From: Flavobacterium flavigenum
GTDB taxonomy: Bacteria; Bacteroidota; Bacteroidia; Flavobacteriales; Flavobacteriaceae
Assembly: GCF_027111255.2 (NCBI RefSeq)
Contig: NZ_CP114285.2
Span: 4,278,001 to 4,342,000, forward strand
Reading direction: 5' to 3'
Length of the DNA: 64,000 bases
Positions 53,231 through 62,462 of the stretch are shown here, piece after piece. Made by a program: the position numbers and the translations under genes. Below the pieces are notes generated by a model. That model was not told the DNA's origin, did not search any database, and was given only the letters and a program-made list of their open reading frames with translations. Within the stretch, counting starts at the first letter, position 1. Each line of letters starts with the position of its first letter.

Positions 53231-53488
53231 TTATTTATCGATCGATCCTAAAACACGTTTCATGAATGTATTTAAAGCTTCTTTTTTGTCGGTTCCCTGA
53301 GCTACTAATTTCTGCACTTCAAGGGCACCGTACATGTTTGAAATCAATTCACCGATTACGTCTAATTCTTCGTCTTTAAGAGAAGGAATTTCGGTCATGG
53401 CTTCCAGAACTTCGATTGTTTCTATGATGTAATCCTGATCGTTTTCTTCGATGAATTGTGTTAAATGCTTTATTACTGGTAATTTCAT
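53231..53488 (-). CDS. DUF6952-like small protein
   Basis: An 85-residue acidic helical protein, MKLPVIKHLTQFIEENDQDY then IIETIEVLEAMTEIPSLKDE and GALEVQKLVAQGTDKKEALN. This is the small conserved protein (DUF6952-type) found next to a thioredoxin and a peroxiredoxin in Flavobacteriia. Function unknown; the neighbourhood suggests redox homeostasis. It lies 82 bp after the thioredoxin gene. Confidence 0.75.
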   Translation of the reverse strand: MKLPVIKHLTQFIEENDQDYIIETIEVLEAMTEIPSLKDEELDVIGELISNMYGALEVQKLVAQGTDKKEALNTFMKRVLGSIDK

Positions 53489-53570
53489 TTTCTAGATTTT
53501 TATATTGCTGGATGATTGGATTTTTAGATAAGATTCGAAAAATCTAACAGTCTAAAAATCTAAGATCGAT

Positions 53571-53879
53571 TTATGCAATTGCGTTTACAAGATCGATTAA
53601 AACTTCTTGTTTGTTGGTTTGTGTTTCGCCAACTAATTGTCCGTTTACGAAAGTAGCGAAAGTAGGCAGGTTGCTTACGTTTGCTAGTTTTCTTGATTCC
53701 GGAGCATTTTCTGCATCAACCAAAACAAAAGTAATAGCTTCATTTTCTGTAGCTAATTTTTTGAATTTTGGTTTCATAATGCGGCAATTCCCACACCATG
53801 AAGCTGAATATTGTACTACTACTTTTTCGTTTTTAGCAACTAAATCTGCTAACGTATCTTCGTTTAAGTCGATTAACAT
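53571..53879 (-). CDS. Thioredoxin-family protein with WCGNC active site
   Basis: A 102-residue thioredoxin fold: VVQYSASWCGNCRIMKPKFK with the CxxC pair (about residues 28-31), cis-proline in SNLPTFATFVNG, then a terminal helix. The GN dipeptide replaces the classical GP, which alters redox potential. It is likely the reductant of the neighbouring peroxiredoxin. Confidence 0.93.
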   Translation of the reverse strand: MLIDLNEDTLADLVAKNEKVVVQYSASWCGNCRIMKPKFKKLATENEAITFVLVDAENAPESRKLANVSNLPTFATFVNGQLVGETQTNKQEVLIDLVNAIA

Positions 53880-54043
53880 AAGTTTGAAATTTCAATTTCA
53901 ATGTCAATGTCAAAAATCAATTTTTAAGGGTATTGATATTTGAATTTAATTGAAATTAGTGTTTGTTTTTGAAGAAAATTTTAAAATGCAATGGCAAAGT
54001 CAAGATTGAATATTGAAATTGCCATTGATATTGTTATTGCAAA

Positions 54044-54682
54044 TTAGTTTGCGCTTAAGTACTCAGCAGTACTGTTTCTGTCAGCAGTCATAGCCTCTTT
54101 ACCAGCTTCCCAGTTTGCAGGACAAACTTCACCTTTAGTCTGGATGTGTGTGTAAGCGTCAACCATTCTTAAGTATTCATTTACGTTACGTCCTAGTGGC
54201 ATGTCGTTAACACTTTCGTGGAAAATTTTTCCAGTTTCGTCAATTAGGTAAGTAGCTCTGTAAGTTACGTTTGAACCTTCGATGATAACTGAATCTGTGT
54301 CTTCGCTGTAGCTTGTAGATTCGATATCTAAAATACCTAAAATATTAGCTAAGTTACGGTTTGTATCTGCCAAGATAGGGTAAGTTACACCTTCGATTCC
54401 ACCATTGTTTTTTGGAGTGTTCAACCACGCGAAGTGTACTTCGTTAGTATCGCAAGAAGCTCCTATTACGATAGTATTTTTTTTCTCGAATTCTGGTAAA
54501 GCAGCTTGAAAGGCGTGTAATTCTGTTGGACATACAAAAGTGAAATCTTTTGGATACCAGAACAATAGTACTTTTTTGTTGTTGTTTACTGCTTCTTCAA
54601 AAATGTTGATTTTTAAGTTATCACCCATTTCTGAGATAGCATCTACTGCAATACTTGGGAATTTTTTTCCTACTAAAGACAT
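54044..54682 (-). CDS. Typical 2-Cys peroxiredoxin (Prx1/AhpC-type)
   Basis: A 212-residue protein. The peroxidatic cysteine is in KDFTFVCPTELHAFQ (near residue 50) and the resolving one in THIQTKGEVCPANWEAGKEA (near 188). GASCDTNEVHFAWL and the ESVNDMPLGRNVNEYLRMVD region are conserved. It is an abundant cytosolic hydroperoxide reductase. It has its own promoter and is followed by thioredoxin and the DUF6952-like gene. Confidence 0.95.
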   Translation of the reverse strand: MSLVGKKFPSIAVDAISEMGDNLKINIFEEAVNNNKKVLLFWYPKDFTFVCPTELHAFQAALPEFEKKNTIVIGASCDTNEVHFAWLNTPKNNGGIEGVTYPILADTNRNLANILGILDIESTSYSEDTDSVIIEGSNVTYRATYLIDETGKIFHESVNDMPLGRNVNEYLRMVDAYTHIQTKGEVCPANWEAGKEAMTADRNSTAEYLSAN

Positions 54683-54717
54683 AATATTCGTTTTAAATTA
54701 AAGATTTATTTCTGGTG

Positions 54718-54749
54718 CAAAAGTAGGTCAGAAGTAAAGGTAATTGCAA
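54718..54749 (-). promoter_or_regulatory. Promoter of the peroxiredoxin gene
   Basis: On the minus strand, TTG (54749-54747), 21 bp, TACTTTTG (54725-54718). It matches TTG-N17-23-TAnnTTTG; the leader to the ATG is about 30 nt. Confidence 0.75.
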
Positions 54750-54806
54750 TAAGAAGTGATTATTAATATTTATAAGTTGATAAATTTTGACTATGATTTT
54801 TTTAAC

Positions 54807-56420
54807 TTATTGAATTTCAATATTTACGGGTAAAATGCCATCGCACGAAATATTTTCTAATAATTGTTTTCCTGCTGTTTTTTGAAATTCTTCAAAATCC
54901 TGATATACCTGAATTAATCCTGAAGCTTTTTTAAGATTTGGAATAAGCGGTAAAACATACGGATTTCCAAAAACGTAAACGATGCATTTTTTGGTTTGAA
55001 GCAAATCTGAAAGCAATTCGAAAACTTCATCATTCACTTCGAAATTATTTGCTGGTTTTGCCTTTGGAACAAATAATGAAATCAAAATAGTTTCGAAATT
55101 TTCAAGTTCTTTTTTAATTTCTGAAATATTGGAATCTTCCAGATTTTCAAAAGCAAATTCTGGTGATGGTAATTTTGAATTTAAAGTTTTAAAGAAGTCA
55201 TTTTCTGTATTCTTGTATAAACTTAATTTGGCGAATTGATTGTTTTTCTGTGCTTCAAAAAACATATTATTGCTTGAATTATCTATGATTTTTGTAATAC
55301 AGTTTTCTGCTATTTTAGTATTTAAAAGAGAAGCATTTCTAAAGTTTAATTCGCCCGAAGCAGAAGTGTTTCCAGATAAAATTCCGGCTTTTTCTTTGGC
55401 ATTCATGATTCTGTCATAGCTTTCGAAGATTCTGTCCGGAGAAGCATTTTGAAAGATAGCCTCGATTCCTTCCGGAACATTTTCGGCGAAGCACAAAACG
55501 TCGTTTCCTGCATTGAAAGCTTCCCATTCTAATTGCCCTTTTGTTTCATACAATTTCGAAACGCTGTGCATATTCAAAGCATCAGAAATAACTAAACCAT
55601 TATAACCTAATTTATCTCTCAATAAATCCTGAATAACCGCTTTTGATAAAGTTGCCGAGGTATCTTTTCCGTCATTCAAGCTTGGAACGGCCAAATGTCC
55701 AATCATAATTGAATCGACGTTGTTTTCGATTCCTTTGATGAACGGAACTAATTCGTTTTCCAGTAATTCTTCTAAAGTTTCTTTTAAAACCGGTAATCCT
55801 AAATGAGAATCAACATTCGTATTTCCGTGTCCGGGAAAGTGTTTCAAACAGCCTAAAACGCCAACTTCTGATTGGCCCTTTAAATATTCAATTGCAAAAT
55901 GGGCAACTTTTTCTTTGTTTTCACCAAAAGAACGATATCCAATAACCGGATTGTTCGGATTGTTATTGATGTCTGCCAAAGGCGATAAATTATACTGAAT
56001 TCCGGCGGCTTTTAAATCTAAACCAATTTGTTTTCCAACTTCATAAACTAAATGGGATTTGCTTTCAGGTAAAGCGCCAAGTGTAATCGCGTATGGATAT
56101 TGCGGTGTTTTTTCGATACGCATTGCTAATCCCCATTCCGCATCAATGCTGATTAAAAGTGGAGTAGAAGCAGCTTTTTGATAACGAACAATCAGCGCTT
56201 TAATTTTTTCGTAGCTGTCATCATTAAAAACAATTTTTTGCTTGCTTTCATAATTCGTTGCAGCACTCGCACGACTATGGAAAAAAGTCAGTCCGCCAAT
56301 ATTATGTTCTCTGATTAAACGTTCGGTTTCTTGAATGTTTTCTTCGGTATCGTTGATAAATACGGCTGGAAAGAAAAATTGTCCTATCCTTTGTCGTAAT
56401 GCTTCGGCTGTCATTTTCAT
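54807..56420 (-). CDS. nagZ: Glycoside hydrolase family 3 beta-N-acetylglucosaminidase (NagZ-like)
   Basis: A 537-residue GH3 protein. The TIM-barrel domain has the signature GCLKHFPGHGNTNVDSHLGL (about 188-207), with the D-x-H catalytic pair. LVISDALNMHSV near 278 carries the nucleophile aspartate. A C-terminal domain of about 170 residues follows. There is no signal peptide, so it probably acts in the cytosol on GlcNAc-anhydroMurNAc-peptides. AmpG-like and AnmK genes nearby support muropeptide recycling. The gene lies 2 bp after the GNAT gene. Confidence 0.88.
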   Translation of the reverse strand: MKMTAEALRQRIGQFFFPAVFINDTEENIQETERLIREHNIGGLTFFHSRASAATNYESKQKIVFNDDSYEKIKALIVRYQKAASTPLLISIDAEWGLAMRIEKTPQYPYAITLGALPESKSHLVYEVGKQIGLDLKAAGIQYNLSPLADINNNPNNPVIGYRSFGENKEKVAHFAIEYLKGQSEVGVLGCLKHFPGHGNTNVDSHLGLPVLKETLEELLENELVPFIKGIENNVDSIMIGHLAVPSLNDGKDTSATLSKAVIQDLLRDKLGYNGLVISDALNMHSVSKLYETKGQLEWEAFNAGNDVLCFAENVPEGIEAIFQNASPDRIFESYDRIMNAKEKAGILSGNTSASGELNFRNASLLNTKIAENCITKIIDNSSNNMFFEAQKNNQFAKLSLYKNTENDFFKTLNSKLPSPEFAFENLEDSNISEIKKELENFETILISLFVPKAKPANNFEVNDEVFELLSDLLQTKKCIVYVFGNPYVLPLIPNLKKASGLIQVYQDFEEFQKTAGKQLLENISCDGILPVNIEIQ

Positions 56421-56422
56421 TA

Positions 56423-56872
56423 TTATAAAGTCTTTTTCATGCAGACACTATTATCCATTTTTTCGTAAGGCGGATAATTTGGTATTATGGTATAATTTAA
56501 TTTTTGATATAAGTTGATCGCTTCAGGCTGGTTTTTTCCGGTTTCGAGAATCGTATAGGTATAACCAACTTCTTTTGCCCAAGTTTCCAGTTCTGCCAAA
56601 ACTGCTGATGCGATACCTTTTTTTCGATGATCGGGATGCACATACATTCTTTTAATCTCGGTTGTGCCGGGTTCTTTTTCGCGGAAAGCGCCACAGCCAA
56701 CCGGAATATCATTTTCGTAATAAACGATCGTATGTTTTATTTTATCGGTCTTATTGTACTGATTATAAAACGCATGATCTTCACCATCTCTAATCGCTAA
56801 ATCCTGATCTAACAAAGCAACCAGATTTATAAAATCAATATCGTCTGAATTGGTTCTTTTAATGTTAATCAT
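56423..56872 (-). CDS. GNAT-family N-acetyltransferase
   Basis: A 149-residue acetyltransferase. Motif A is KRMYVHPDHRKKGIASAVLA with the pyrophosphate loop (R-K-K-G-I-A), preceded by GCGAFREKEPGTTEI and followed by YTILETGKNQPEAINLYQKL. The substrate is unknown. I chose ATG 56872 (MINIKRTNSDD) over 56917; the latter adds a non-family stretch. It is in one operon with the GH3 gene. Confidence 0.9.
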   Translation of the reverse strand: MINIKRTNSDDIDFINLVALLDQDLAIRDGEDHAFYNQYNKTDKIKHTIVYYENDIPVGCGAFREKEPGTTEIKRMYVHPDHRKKGIASAVLAELETWAKEVGYTYTILETGKNQPEAINLYQKLNYTIIPNYPPYEKMDNSVCMKKTL

Positions 56873-56902
56873 GATTATAATATTTTTAGCGTTTAATTTT
56901 CT

Positions 56903-57038
56903 AACACATAGAAACATAGTGTTAGTTCGCTGAAAAAAGGCGTTTCACTTAATTTAAAAACACATAGATATGTGTTGAGAAACGAGTTTCTCTTTTTTAC
57001 TCTTTTCACACAAAATAAAATCTATGTTTCTATGTGTT
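56903..57038. repeat. 17-bp inverted repeat with a central palindrome
   Basis: AACACATAGAAACATAG (56903-56919) is exactly repeated in inverted form at 57022-57038 (CTATGTTTCTATGTGTT). Between them lies the 18-bp near-perfect palindrome AACACATAGATATGTGTT (56959-56976). All share the word AACACATAGA. This is an extragenic repeat type common in flavobacteria; no gene is present. Confidence 0.75.
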
Positions 57039-57050
57039 AAAAAAAATATT

Positions 57051-57392
57051 TTATTTCAGTTTAGCTTTCTTTTGCTTTGCCAATTGTTTTTTAGTTTCAA
57101 TTGCTTTTTCCAATCGGTTTTTAAAACGAAATAACTTTGGAAGTCCTTCCAATCGGTCTTCTAGTGTGATTTCTTCATAAACGACAATTGCTTTCTCTAA
57201 AACGCGAATTTCATTGTCGAGATCCAGTTGGTTTTTGTAAATATTAGCCAGCCTGTCGTAAGGATGGTTTCCTTTAAAGCTTTCCGAAACATTTTCTTCG
57301 TACAATGCAATTGCTTTTTCAAGATCTCCGGTTTTTTCGAACTCAGCGCCTTTCAGGTTGCGTTTGGCCTGCAAATTTTCATTGATTTCCAT
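57051..57392 (-). CDS. Small TPR-like protein
   Basis: A 113-residue, highly charged helical protein with two TPR-like units (GAEFEKTGDLEKAIALYEEN and YDRLANIYKNQLDLDNEIRV, then LEKAIVVYEE) and a lysine-rich tail (KKQLAKQKKAKLK). It is likely an adaptor. It ends the GHL10-AmpG transcript, 21 bp after ampG. Confidence 0.75.
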   Translation of the reverse strand: MEINENLQAKRNLKGAEFEKTGDLEKAIALYEENVSESFKGNHPYDRLANIYKNQLDLDNEIRVLEKAIVVYEEITLEDRLEGLPKLFRFKNRLEKAIETKKQLAKQKKAKLK

Positions 57393-57413
57393 AGGTAAAA
57401 GTTTGATTTGGGG

Positions 57414-58736
57414 TTAAACTTCTTCTGATTTTTTTCCGAAATCCTTCGGGAATATTAAAAAACGTGATAAAATAAGACCTGGAATTGTGGATATTAAAAC
57501 CCAAATAAAGAAGTTTTGATAGCCTAAAAAATCCTGAATATAACCACTAAGCATTCCCGGAAGCATCATTCCTAATGCCATAAAACCGGTTGCAAGTGAA
57601 TAATGTGAGGTTTTTGCTTCTCCTTCTGCTACATGAATTAAAAACATCATAAAACCCGTAAATCCAAAACCATATCCAAATTGTTCTACTATTACTGTAA
57701 GACAAGTATAGAGATTAAGATTAGAATTGAATTCAAAGAAATATAAGTTTAAATGAAAATGAAAAAGCTCTACAGGCTGATAATGTGCTAATGCAACAAA
57801 TCCGATAATGGGAATATGCATTGCTAAAAACATTGGAAGCATCCATTTAGTAAGTCCATGTTTTGATATGGCGATACCACCTAAAATTCCGCCAATAGTT
57901 AACGCTGTAATTCCTAATGTACCATAAATAATTCCGACTTCTTCAGTTTGTAAACCCATTCCGCCAACTCCTGTAGGATCCACCAAAAAAGGATTTAACA
58001 TTTTTAACAACTGAGCTTCGCCAAGACGAAATACAAGAATAAAAGCTAAGATTATTCCAATTTGTTTCTTTTTAAAAAAAGTAACAAATACATCTACGAA
58101 ACTCATTGGTTCTTGCTTTCCTTTATTCGAAAAATCATTTTCTTCGTTTTTTGGAGTCGCGAAAAAATTATAAACGGTAATGCAAGCCATTAGTGCACCA
58201 ATACAAATCATAGTGTATGACCATGCTTTTGCATTGTCATTGTATTTATTTTCCAAATGACCAGCGAAAAGCACCATAAGTCCACTTCCTGTAAGTCCTG
58301 CTAGTTTATAAAACGTACTTCTAATACCTAAGAAAAAAGATTGTTCTTCTGGTTTTAGTGCCAATAAATAATAGCCATCTGTTGCGACATCATTAGAAGC
58401 GGAAGCAAATGCGGACATAAAAAATAAAGCCAGACTTAAAATCAAAAAGTTATTTAAAGGAATTGTAAAACCAATAATTAAAAAGGCAAGAGAAATTAAT
58501 AATTGCATTGACAAAAACCATTTTCTCTTCGTGCCATGAAGATCTATAAAAGGACTCCATAAAGGCTTTATTACCCAGGGTAGATAAAAAAGGCTGGTGT
58601 AGAAGCCGACTGATTTATTATCAATACCTAATTTTTTATACATTAAAACCGAAACGGTTATAATTATTGCATAAGGCAATCCGGATGCAAAATTAAGAAG
58701 CGGAATCCAAAACCACGGAGTATTATCTGTTTTCAT
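57414..58736 (-). CDS. ampG: AmpG-like MFS permease
   Basis: A 440-residue protein with about 12 membrane helices: FWIPLLNFASGLPYAIIITV at the start, then LGIDNKSVGFYTSLFYLPWV, a conserved AmpG-type segment, and SASNDVATDGYYLLALKPEE. It imports GlcNAc-anhydroMurNAc muropeptides by proton symport. It overlaps the upstream GHL10 gene by 14 bp. AnmK and a NagZ-like gene lie on either side of this group. Confidence 0.88.
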   Translation of the reverse strand: MKTDNTPWFWIPLLNFASGLPYAIIITVSVLMYKKLGIDNKSVGFYTSLFYLPWVIKPLWSPFIDLHGTKRKWFLSMQLLISLAFLIIGFTIPLNNFLILSLALFFMSAFASASNDVATDGYYLLALKPEEQSFFLGIRSTFYKLAGLTGSGLMVLFAGHLENKYNDNAKAWSYTMICIGALMACITVYNFFATPKNEENDFSNKGKQEPMSFVDVFVTFFKKKQIGIILAFILVFRLGEAQLLKMLNPFLVDPTGVGGMGLQTEEVGIIYGTLGITALTIGGILGGIAISKHGLTKWMLPMFLAMHIPIIGFVALAHYQPVELFHFHLNLYFFEFNSNLNLYTCLTVIVEQFGYGFGFTGFMMFLIHVAEGEAKTSHYSLATGFMALGMMLPGMLSGYIQDFLGYQNFFIWVLISTIPGLILSRFLIFPKDFGKKSEEV

Positions 58737-60294
58737 TTGGCTGGGCAGGGATATAATTTTTAAATGTCTTTTTTAAGTCGATTATTGTTGGTGTACTTTC
58801 GTTTGCAAAATAATCAATAAATGTTACAGCACAAGCTTTATACTGATTGATTCTTTGTGAAGCTACAGAAAGTAAAATTCTTCCTTCGTTTTCGTGTACC
58901 CTTACTTTTTCAATAATTTGTGTGGGGTCATTAATGTCGATTTTCGAAATATGATCAGCCCCATAAATCACTAAATATCTCACTTTTGTATTTAAAGGAG
59001 ATTTGATACTAAAGGTATAGCGCAGACTGTCTTTTGTATATTCGTTGACAACCGGCGTGTCGATAATAACACGTTTTAAGTTTGGAACTGCAGGAGGAAG
59101 AGCCGGATATTTATATTGATTTTCTTCTAAATGCCGTACAATATCGAAGTTTTTGTCCATAAACCATTTGGCACTGAAATAGGCACTTCCGCTTACATTT
59201 TTGAAACTTCTTAAATAATCAATCTGATTCGGGATTTCTGACATAAAATTCCAGCTTTTATCACTGTCTCCTCTAATTTTATAGGATGCGTGACCGATGT
59301 AAATGGCTGTGTTGTTTGAATTCTCAGACCACCATTTTACTAATTTGGAGTAATTGGCAACACGATTGTTCATACTCCAATACAACTGAGGAAGGATATA
59401 ATCAATCCATTTCTGATCCATCCATAACACAGGGTCTGCATATAAATCATCGTAATTAGAAGTAGATTGTGTTTCTGAACCTCTCGGATCTACCGATTTA
59501 TTTCGCCAAACCCCAAACGGACTGATTCCGAATTGTACCCAAGGTTTGCTGGCTTTTATAGTGGTTGAAATGGTATGAACAAAATTGCTCACATTCGCAC
59601 GGCGCCAGTCGGCAAGGGATAAACCACTTCCGTATTTTTTGTAGGATGCTGTATCGTTAAAAACTTTTCCGGGAACGGCATACGGATAAAAATAATCATC
59701 AAAGTGAATGGCGTCGATATCGTATTTGTCAACAACCTCTTTTACCACTTTGGTTAAATGCGACTGAACTTCCGGCAAAGCAGGATCGTAATATAGTTTT
59801 CCACCATATTCAATCATCCATTCCGGATGTTTAAAAATATCGTGATTAGGGCTTAATTGCTGTTTGTTTAAATCGAAAGTCGCCCGGTACGGGTTCATCC
59901 AGGCATGAAATTCAAAACCTCTTTCGTGCGCCTGCTCAATCATCCAGGCTAATGCATCATAATACGGACTCGGAGCCTGTCCTTCTTTACCGGTTAAAAA
60001 CCTTGACCACGGCGCCAGTTCTGAAGGGTAAAAAGCATCGCCCACACTTCTAATCTGAACAATTACGGCATTGTAATTCAGTTTTTTGTAAGCCTCTAAA
60101 ATCGCAATATAATCTGCTTTTTCCTTTTCAACGTTGTCAATTGCCGTTTTGGGCCAGTCAATGTTTACTACAGTTGCAATCCAGACACCTCTAAATTCGT
60201 TTTTAGGATGTTTGGTTTTTTCCTGTGAATTTGCGTTCAAACCAAAGAAAAATAAATATATGATAGAGAATATTAGGTGCTGATTTTTATGCAT
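58723..60294 (-). CDS. GHL10-type glycosyl hydrolase (DUF187 family)
   Basis: A 523-residue secreted protein with a signal peptide ending FFFGLNANSQ. The TIM-barrel GHL10 domain opens with EFRGVWIATVVNIDWPKTAI, has YNAVIVQIRSVGDAFYPSEL, GFEFHAWMNPYRATFDL and YDIDAIHFDDYFYPYAVPGK, with probable acids in the D-D pair. A C-terminal beta domain follows. Related enzymes cut peptidoglycan glycan strands from which peptides were removed. Its coupling to ampG supports cell-wall recycling. Confidence 0.9.
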   Translation of the reverse strand: MHKNQHLIFSIIYLFFFGLNANSQEKTKHPKNEFRGVWIATVVNIDWPKTAIDNVEKEKADYIAILEAYKKLNYNAVIVQIRSVGDAFYPSELAPWSRFLTGKEGQAPSPYYDALAWMIEQAHERGFEFHAWMNPYRATFDLNKQQLSPNHDIFKHPEWMIEYGGKLYYDPALPEVQSHLTKVVKEVVDKYDIDAIHFDDYFYPYAVPGKVFNDTASYKKYGSGLSLADWRRANVSNFVHTISTTIKASKPWVQFGISPFGVWRNKSVDPRGSETQSTSNYDDLYADPVLWMDQKWIDYILPQLYWSMNNRVANYSKLVKWWSENSNNTAIYIGHASYKIRGDSDKSWNFMSEIPNQIDYLRSFKNVSGSAYFSAKWFMDKNFDIVRHLEENQYKYPALPPAVPNLKRVIIDTPVVNEYTKDSLRYTFSIKSPLNTKVRYLVIYGADHISKIDINDPTQIIEKVRVHENEGRILLSVASQRINQYKACAVTFIDYFANESTPTIIDLKKTFKNYIPAQPNENR

Positions 60295-60558
60295 TTCAAT
60301 CTTTTTTTAACAGAAACCAAAAATAGTTTGTTTTTGCCACGAATTAGACGAATTTCCGCTAATTATTTTTTTGTTATAGATTACACTGATTAATACTAAT
60401 CTTTCGCTAAAATTTTTCTCTCGCAGATTTAGCAAATATTGCAGATTTTATTGCAACGAAAAGATCAATGCAGATTTTATAAATAAAACAAAAAAATAAA
60501 TCTGCTCAATCTGCAAAATCTGCGTGAAACAAAATCCTAATCTGTTGCAAAAAAAAAA
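60295..60558. other. Intergenic region with CTGCAAAATCTGCG-type words
   Basis: The region contains repeated words of the type GCAGATTT and AATCTGC in both orientations (for example TCTCGCAGATTTAGCAAATA and AAATCTGCTCAATCTGCAAA). It is a low-complexity extragenic repeat of the flavobacterial type. No gene or clear terminator. Confidence 0.5.
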
Positions 60559-61767
60559 TTAATCCGGAAACGAAATTTTACCCATTGTTACAGATGGAAT
60601 TCCTTTGTTGCTACCAAAATCATAATCGCCTCCAGCAACCGTTTCATTAGCTAAAACAGCAAATAAAACCGCTTCTTTTGCATCGCTTAAAATGCCCAGG
60701 TCATCGCTTTTTTGAAATTCGCAAGGCAATAATTCTTTTAACCATTTCACGAGTAACGGATTGTTTGTACCGCCTCCCGACATGTAGATTTTAAAATCTT
60801 CGATTGGTGTTCCGCTGTTTTTTACCACAAACTGAATCGCTTCGGCAATTGTTTCGGCACTTAATCGTGTTAAAGTAGCCAGCAAATCTGGTGCCGAAAT
60901 ATTTTCAAGATTGGTTTTTGAAAGTACCGAATCAACAAAATCTTTATTGAATAATTCCTGTCCGATGGTTTTTGGAAAGCTTTTCCAGAAGAAAGCATCG
61001 TTTTTTAGTTCGGTTAAAAGGGTTTGGTTTACGGTTCCGCTTTGAGCGATTTCAGCGTCTTTATCGTAGCTTTTTTCAGGGAAATACTGTTTGGTAAAAA
61101 TATCGATCAGGGTATTGGCCGTTCCGGTATCGGTCACAAAAACATCTTCGGCATTTAATGAGGCTGGGAGATAGGTGAAATTTGCGATTCCGCCCATGTT
61201 GAGCATGATGCGGTTTTCGCCTTTTTTGCTGAACAATAAATAATCGCCATAAACCGCCAAAGGTGCACCTTCACCACCTGCTGCAACATGTTTTTGTCTG
61301 AAATCTGACAATGTTATAATTCCGGTTTTTACGGCTATATGATCGCCATCACCAATCTGCAAAGTCGCATTGGGGAATTTTTCCTGCTGATGCAAAAACT
61401 TCGGAGCGTGCAAAACCGTTTGTCCGTGCGAGGCAATTAAGTCAACTTCACTTGCCTGAATACTCCATTTTGCTAAGCTGTTATTAATCATTCCGGCATG
61501 TAATATTCCGATCCATTCGTTTAGTAAAGCCAAATGCTGAAAATCGATTGTTTTTTTTGCAAAAACCTTTCGGATTTCGGTTTTAATATCTTCGGAGTAA
61601 TTGATGGTTTCGAATTCGAGGATTTTTATTTCCGTTTTTTCTCCTCTTCCAGATATCTCGCATAAGGCAATGTCTAACCCGTCAAGTGAAGTTCCGGACA
61701 TTAAACCGATTATTTTTCGGGTTTGTTTTTGGGATATGTTGTATAGTGCGATTATGTTTTTGTTCAT
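60559..61767 (-). CDS. anmK: Anhydro-N-acetylmuramic acid kinase (AnmK)
   Basis: A 402-residue sugar kinase of the ASKHA fold. KIIGLMSGTSLDGLDIALCE is the ATP-binding signature near residues 18-37; DLIASHGQTVLHAP, AAGGEGAPLAVYGDYLLF, LNMGGIANFTYLP and TDTGTANTLIDIF are further family motifs; IYMSGGGTNNPLLVKWL completes it. It turns anhydroMurNAc into MurNAc-6-phosphate. It stands alone but close to the AmpG group. Confidence 0.96.
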   Translation of the reverse strand: MNKNIIALYNISQKQTRKIIGLMSGTSLDGLDIALCEISGRGEKTEIKILEFETINYSEDIKTEIRKVFAKKTIDFQHLALLNEWIGILHAGMINNSLAKWSIQASEVDLIASHGQTVLHAPKFLHQQEKFPNATLQIGDGDHIAVKTGIITLSDFRQKHVAAGGEGAPLAVYGDYLLFSKKGENRIMLNMGGIANFTYLPASLNAEDVFVTDTGTANTLIDIFTKQYFPEKSYDKDAEIAQSGTVNQTLLTELKNDAFFWKSFPKTIGQELFNKDFVDSVLSKTNLENISAPDLLATLTRLSAETIAEAIQFVVKNSGTPIEDFKIYMSGGGTNNPLLVKWLKELLPCEFQKSDDLGILSDAKEAVLFAVLANETVAGGDYDFGSNKGIPSVTMGKISFPD

Positions 61768-61936
61768 TGTTTGGATGCCTTTATTTGGTAATGCTAAAAT
61801 CGGGATGTTTTGTGGATATAAAGGTAGCTAACTTTGAAATTTATTTAATGAATAGAAACATAGTTTGGTTTGTGGATAAAGTATTAATCTGGCAATATAA
61901 TTTTGGGTAGAAAAAAACTCAGCACTTTACAAGGTG

Positions 61937-62395
61937 TCATTGTTTTATAATTTCATAGCCGAATTCTTTTGATTTTGTTACTATATCATTATCAATCCAT
62001 TTTGTTTTAATAAAATATTTTCCTTTATCTTCAATTAATATAAATTCAGGATTCATTTTTGCACCTAACTTATAACCATCTATATTTTTTAAATGATTTA
62101 ATACTAATTCATTATTATTTTCTTTCGCAGTTAATAAATCTTTGAACCCTATTTGATAACCATCTCCAATAGCTGTAATGCTATCCTTTGAGATTTCAAT
62201 ATCTAAATTCCAACCTGCTTTTTCTCCTCCAATTTTCCCATAACTAAAATATGTTGAATATTTTCCAATCCATTTATTTGGAAGTTTTATTTTTTGAAGC
62301 TTGGCTTCTTTCTCTTGATTTTCCTTTGGCTTTTGTTGGCAAATTACAAGTTGTAAACAAAATAAAATAGCTGTGATTACGAGTGTTTTTTTCAT
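61937..62395 (-). CDS. Small lipoprotein, possible second immunity protein
   Basis: A 152-residue protein. The lipoprotein-type signal is MKKTLVITAILFCLQLVIC. The mature part has KLPNKWIGKYSTYFSYGKIG and KAGWNLDIEISKDSITAIGD, a small beta-barrel-like fold. I set the start at 62395 since the 12 residues before it do not fit a signal. It follows the next lipoprotein gene by about 67 bp. Function unknown; see the neighbouring effector. Confidence 0.6.
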   Translation of the reverse strand: MKKTLVITAILFCLQLVICQQKPKENQEKEAKLQKIKLPNKWIGKYSTYFSYGKIGGEKAGWNLDIEISKDSITAIGDGYQIGFKDLLTAKENNNELVLNHLKNIDGYKLGAKMNPEFILIEDKGKYFIKTKWIDNDIVTKSKEFGYEIIKQ

Positions 62396-62462
62396 ATTTA
62401 AATTTATAATATAATACACCTGAGAGTTCAAATAAGAAAAATCATTTTAACATTAGCTTAAA

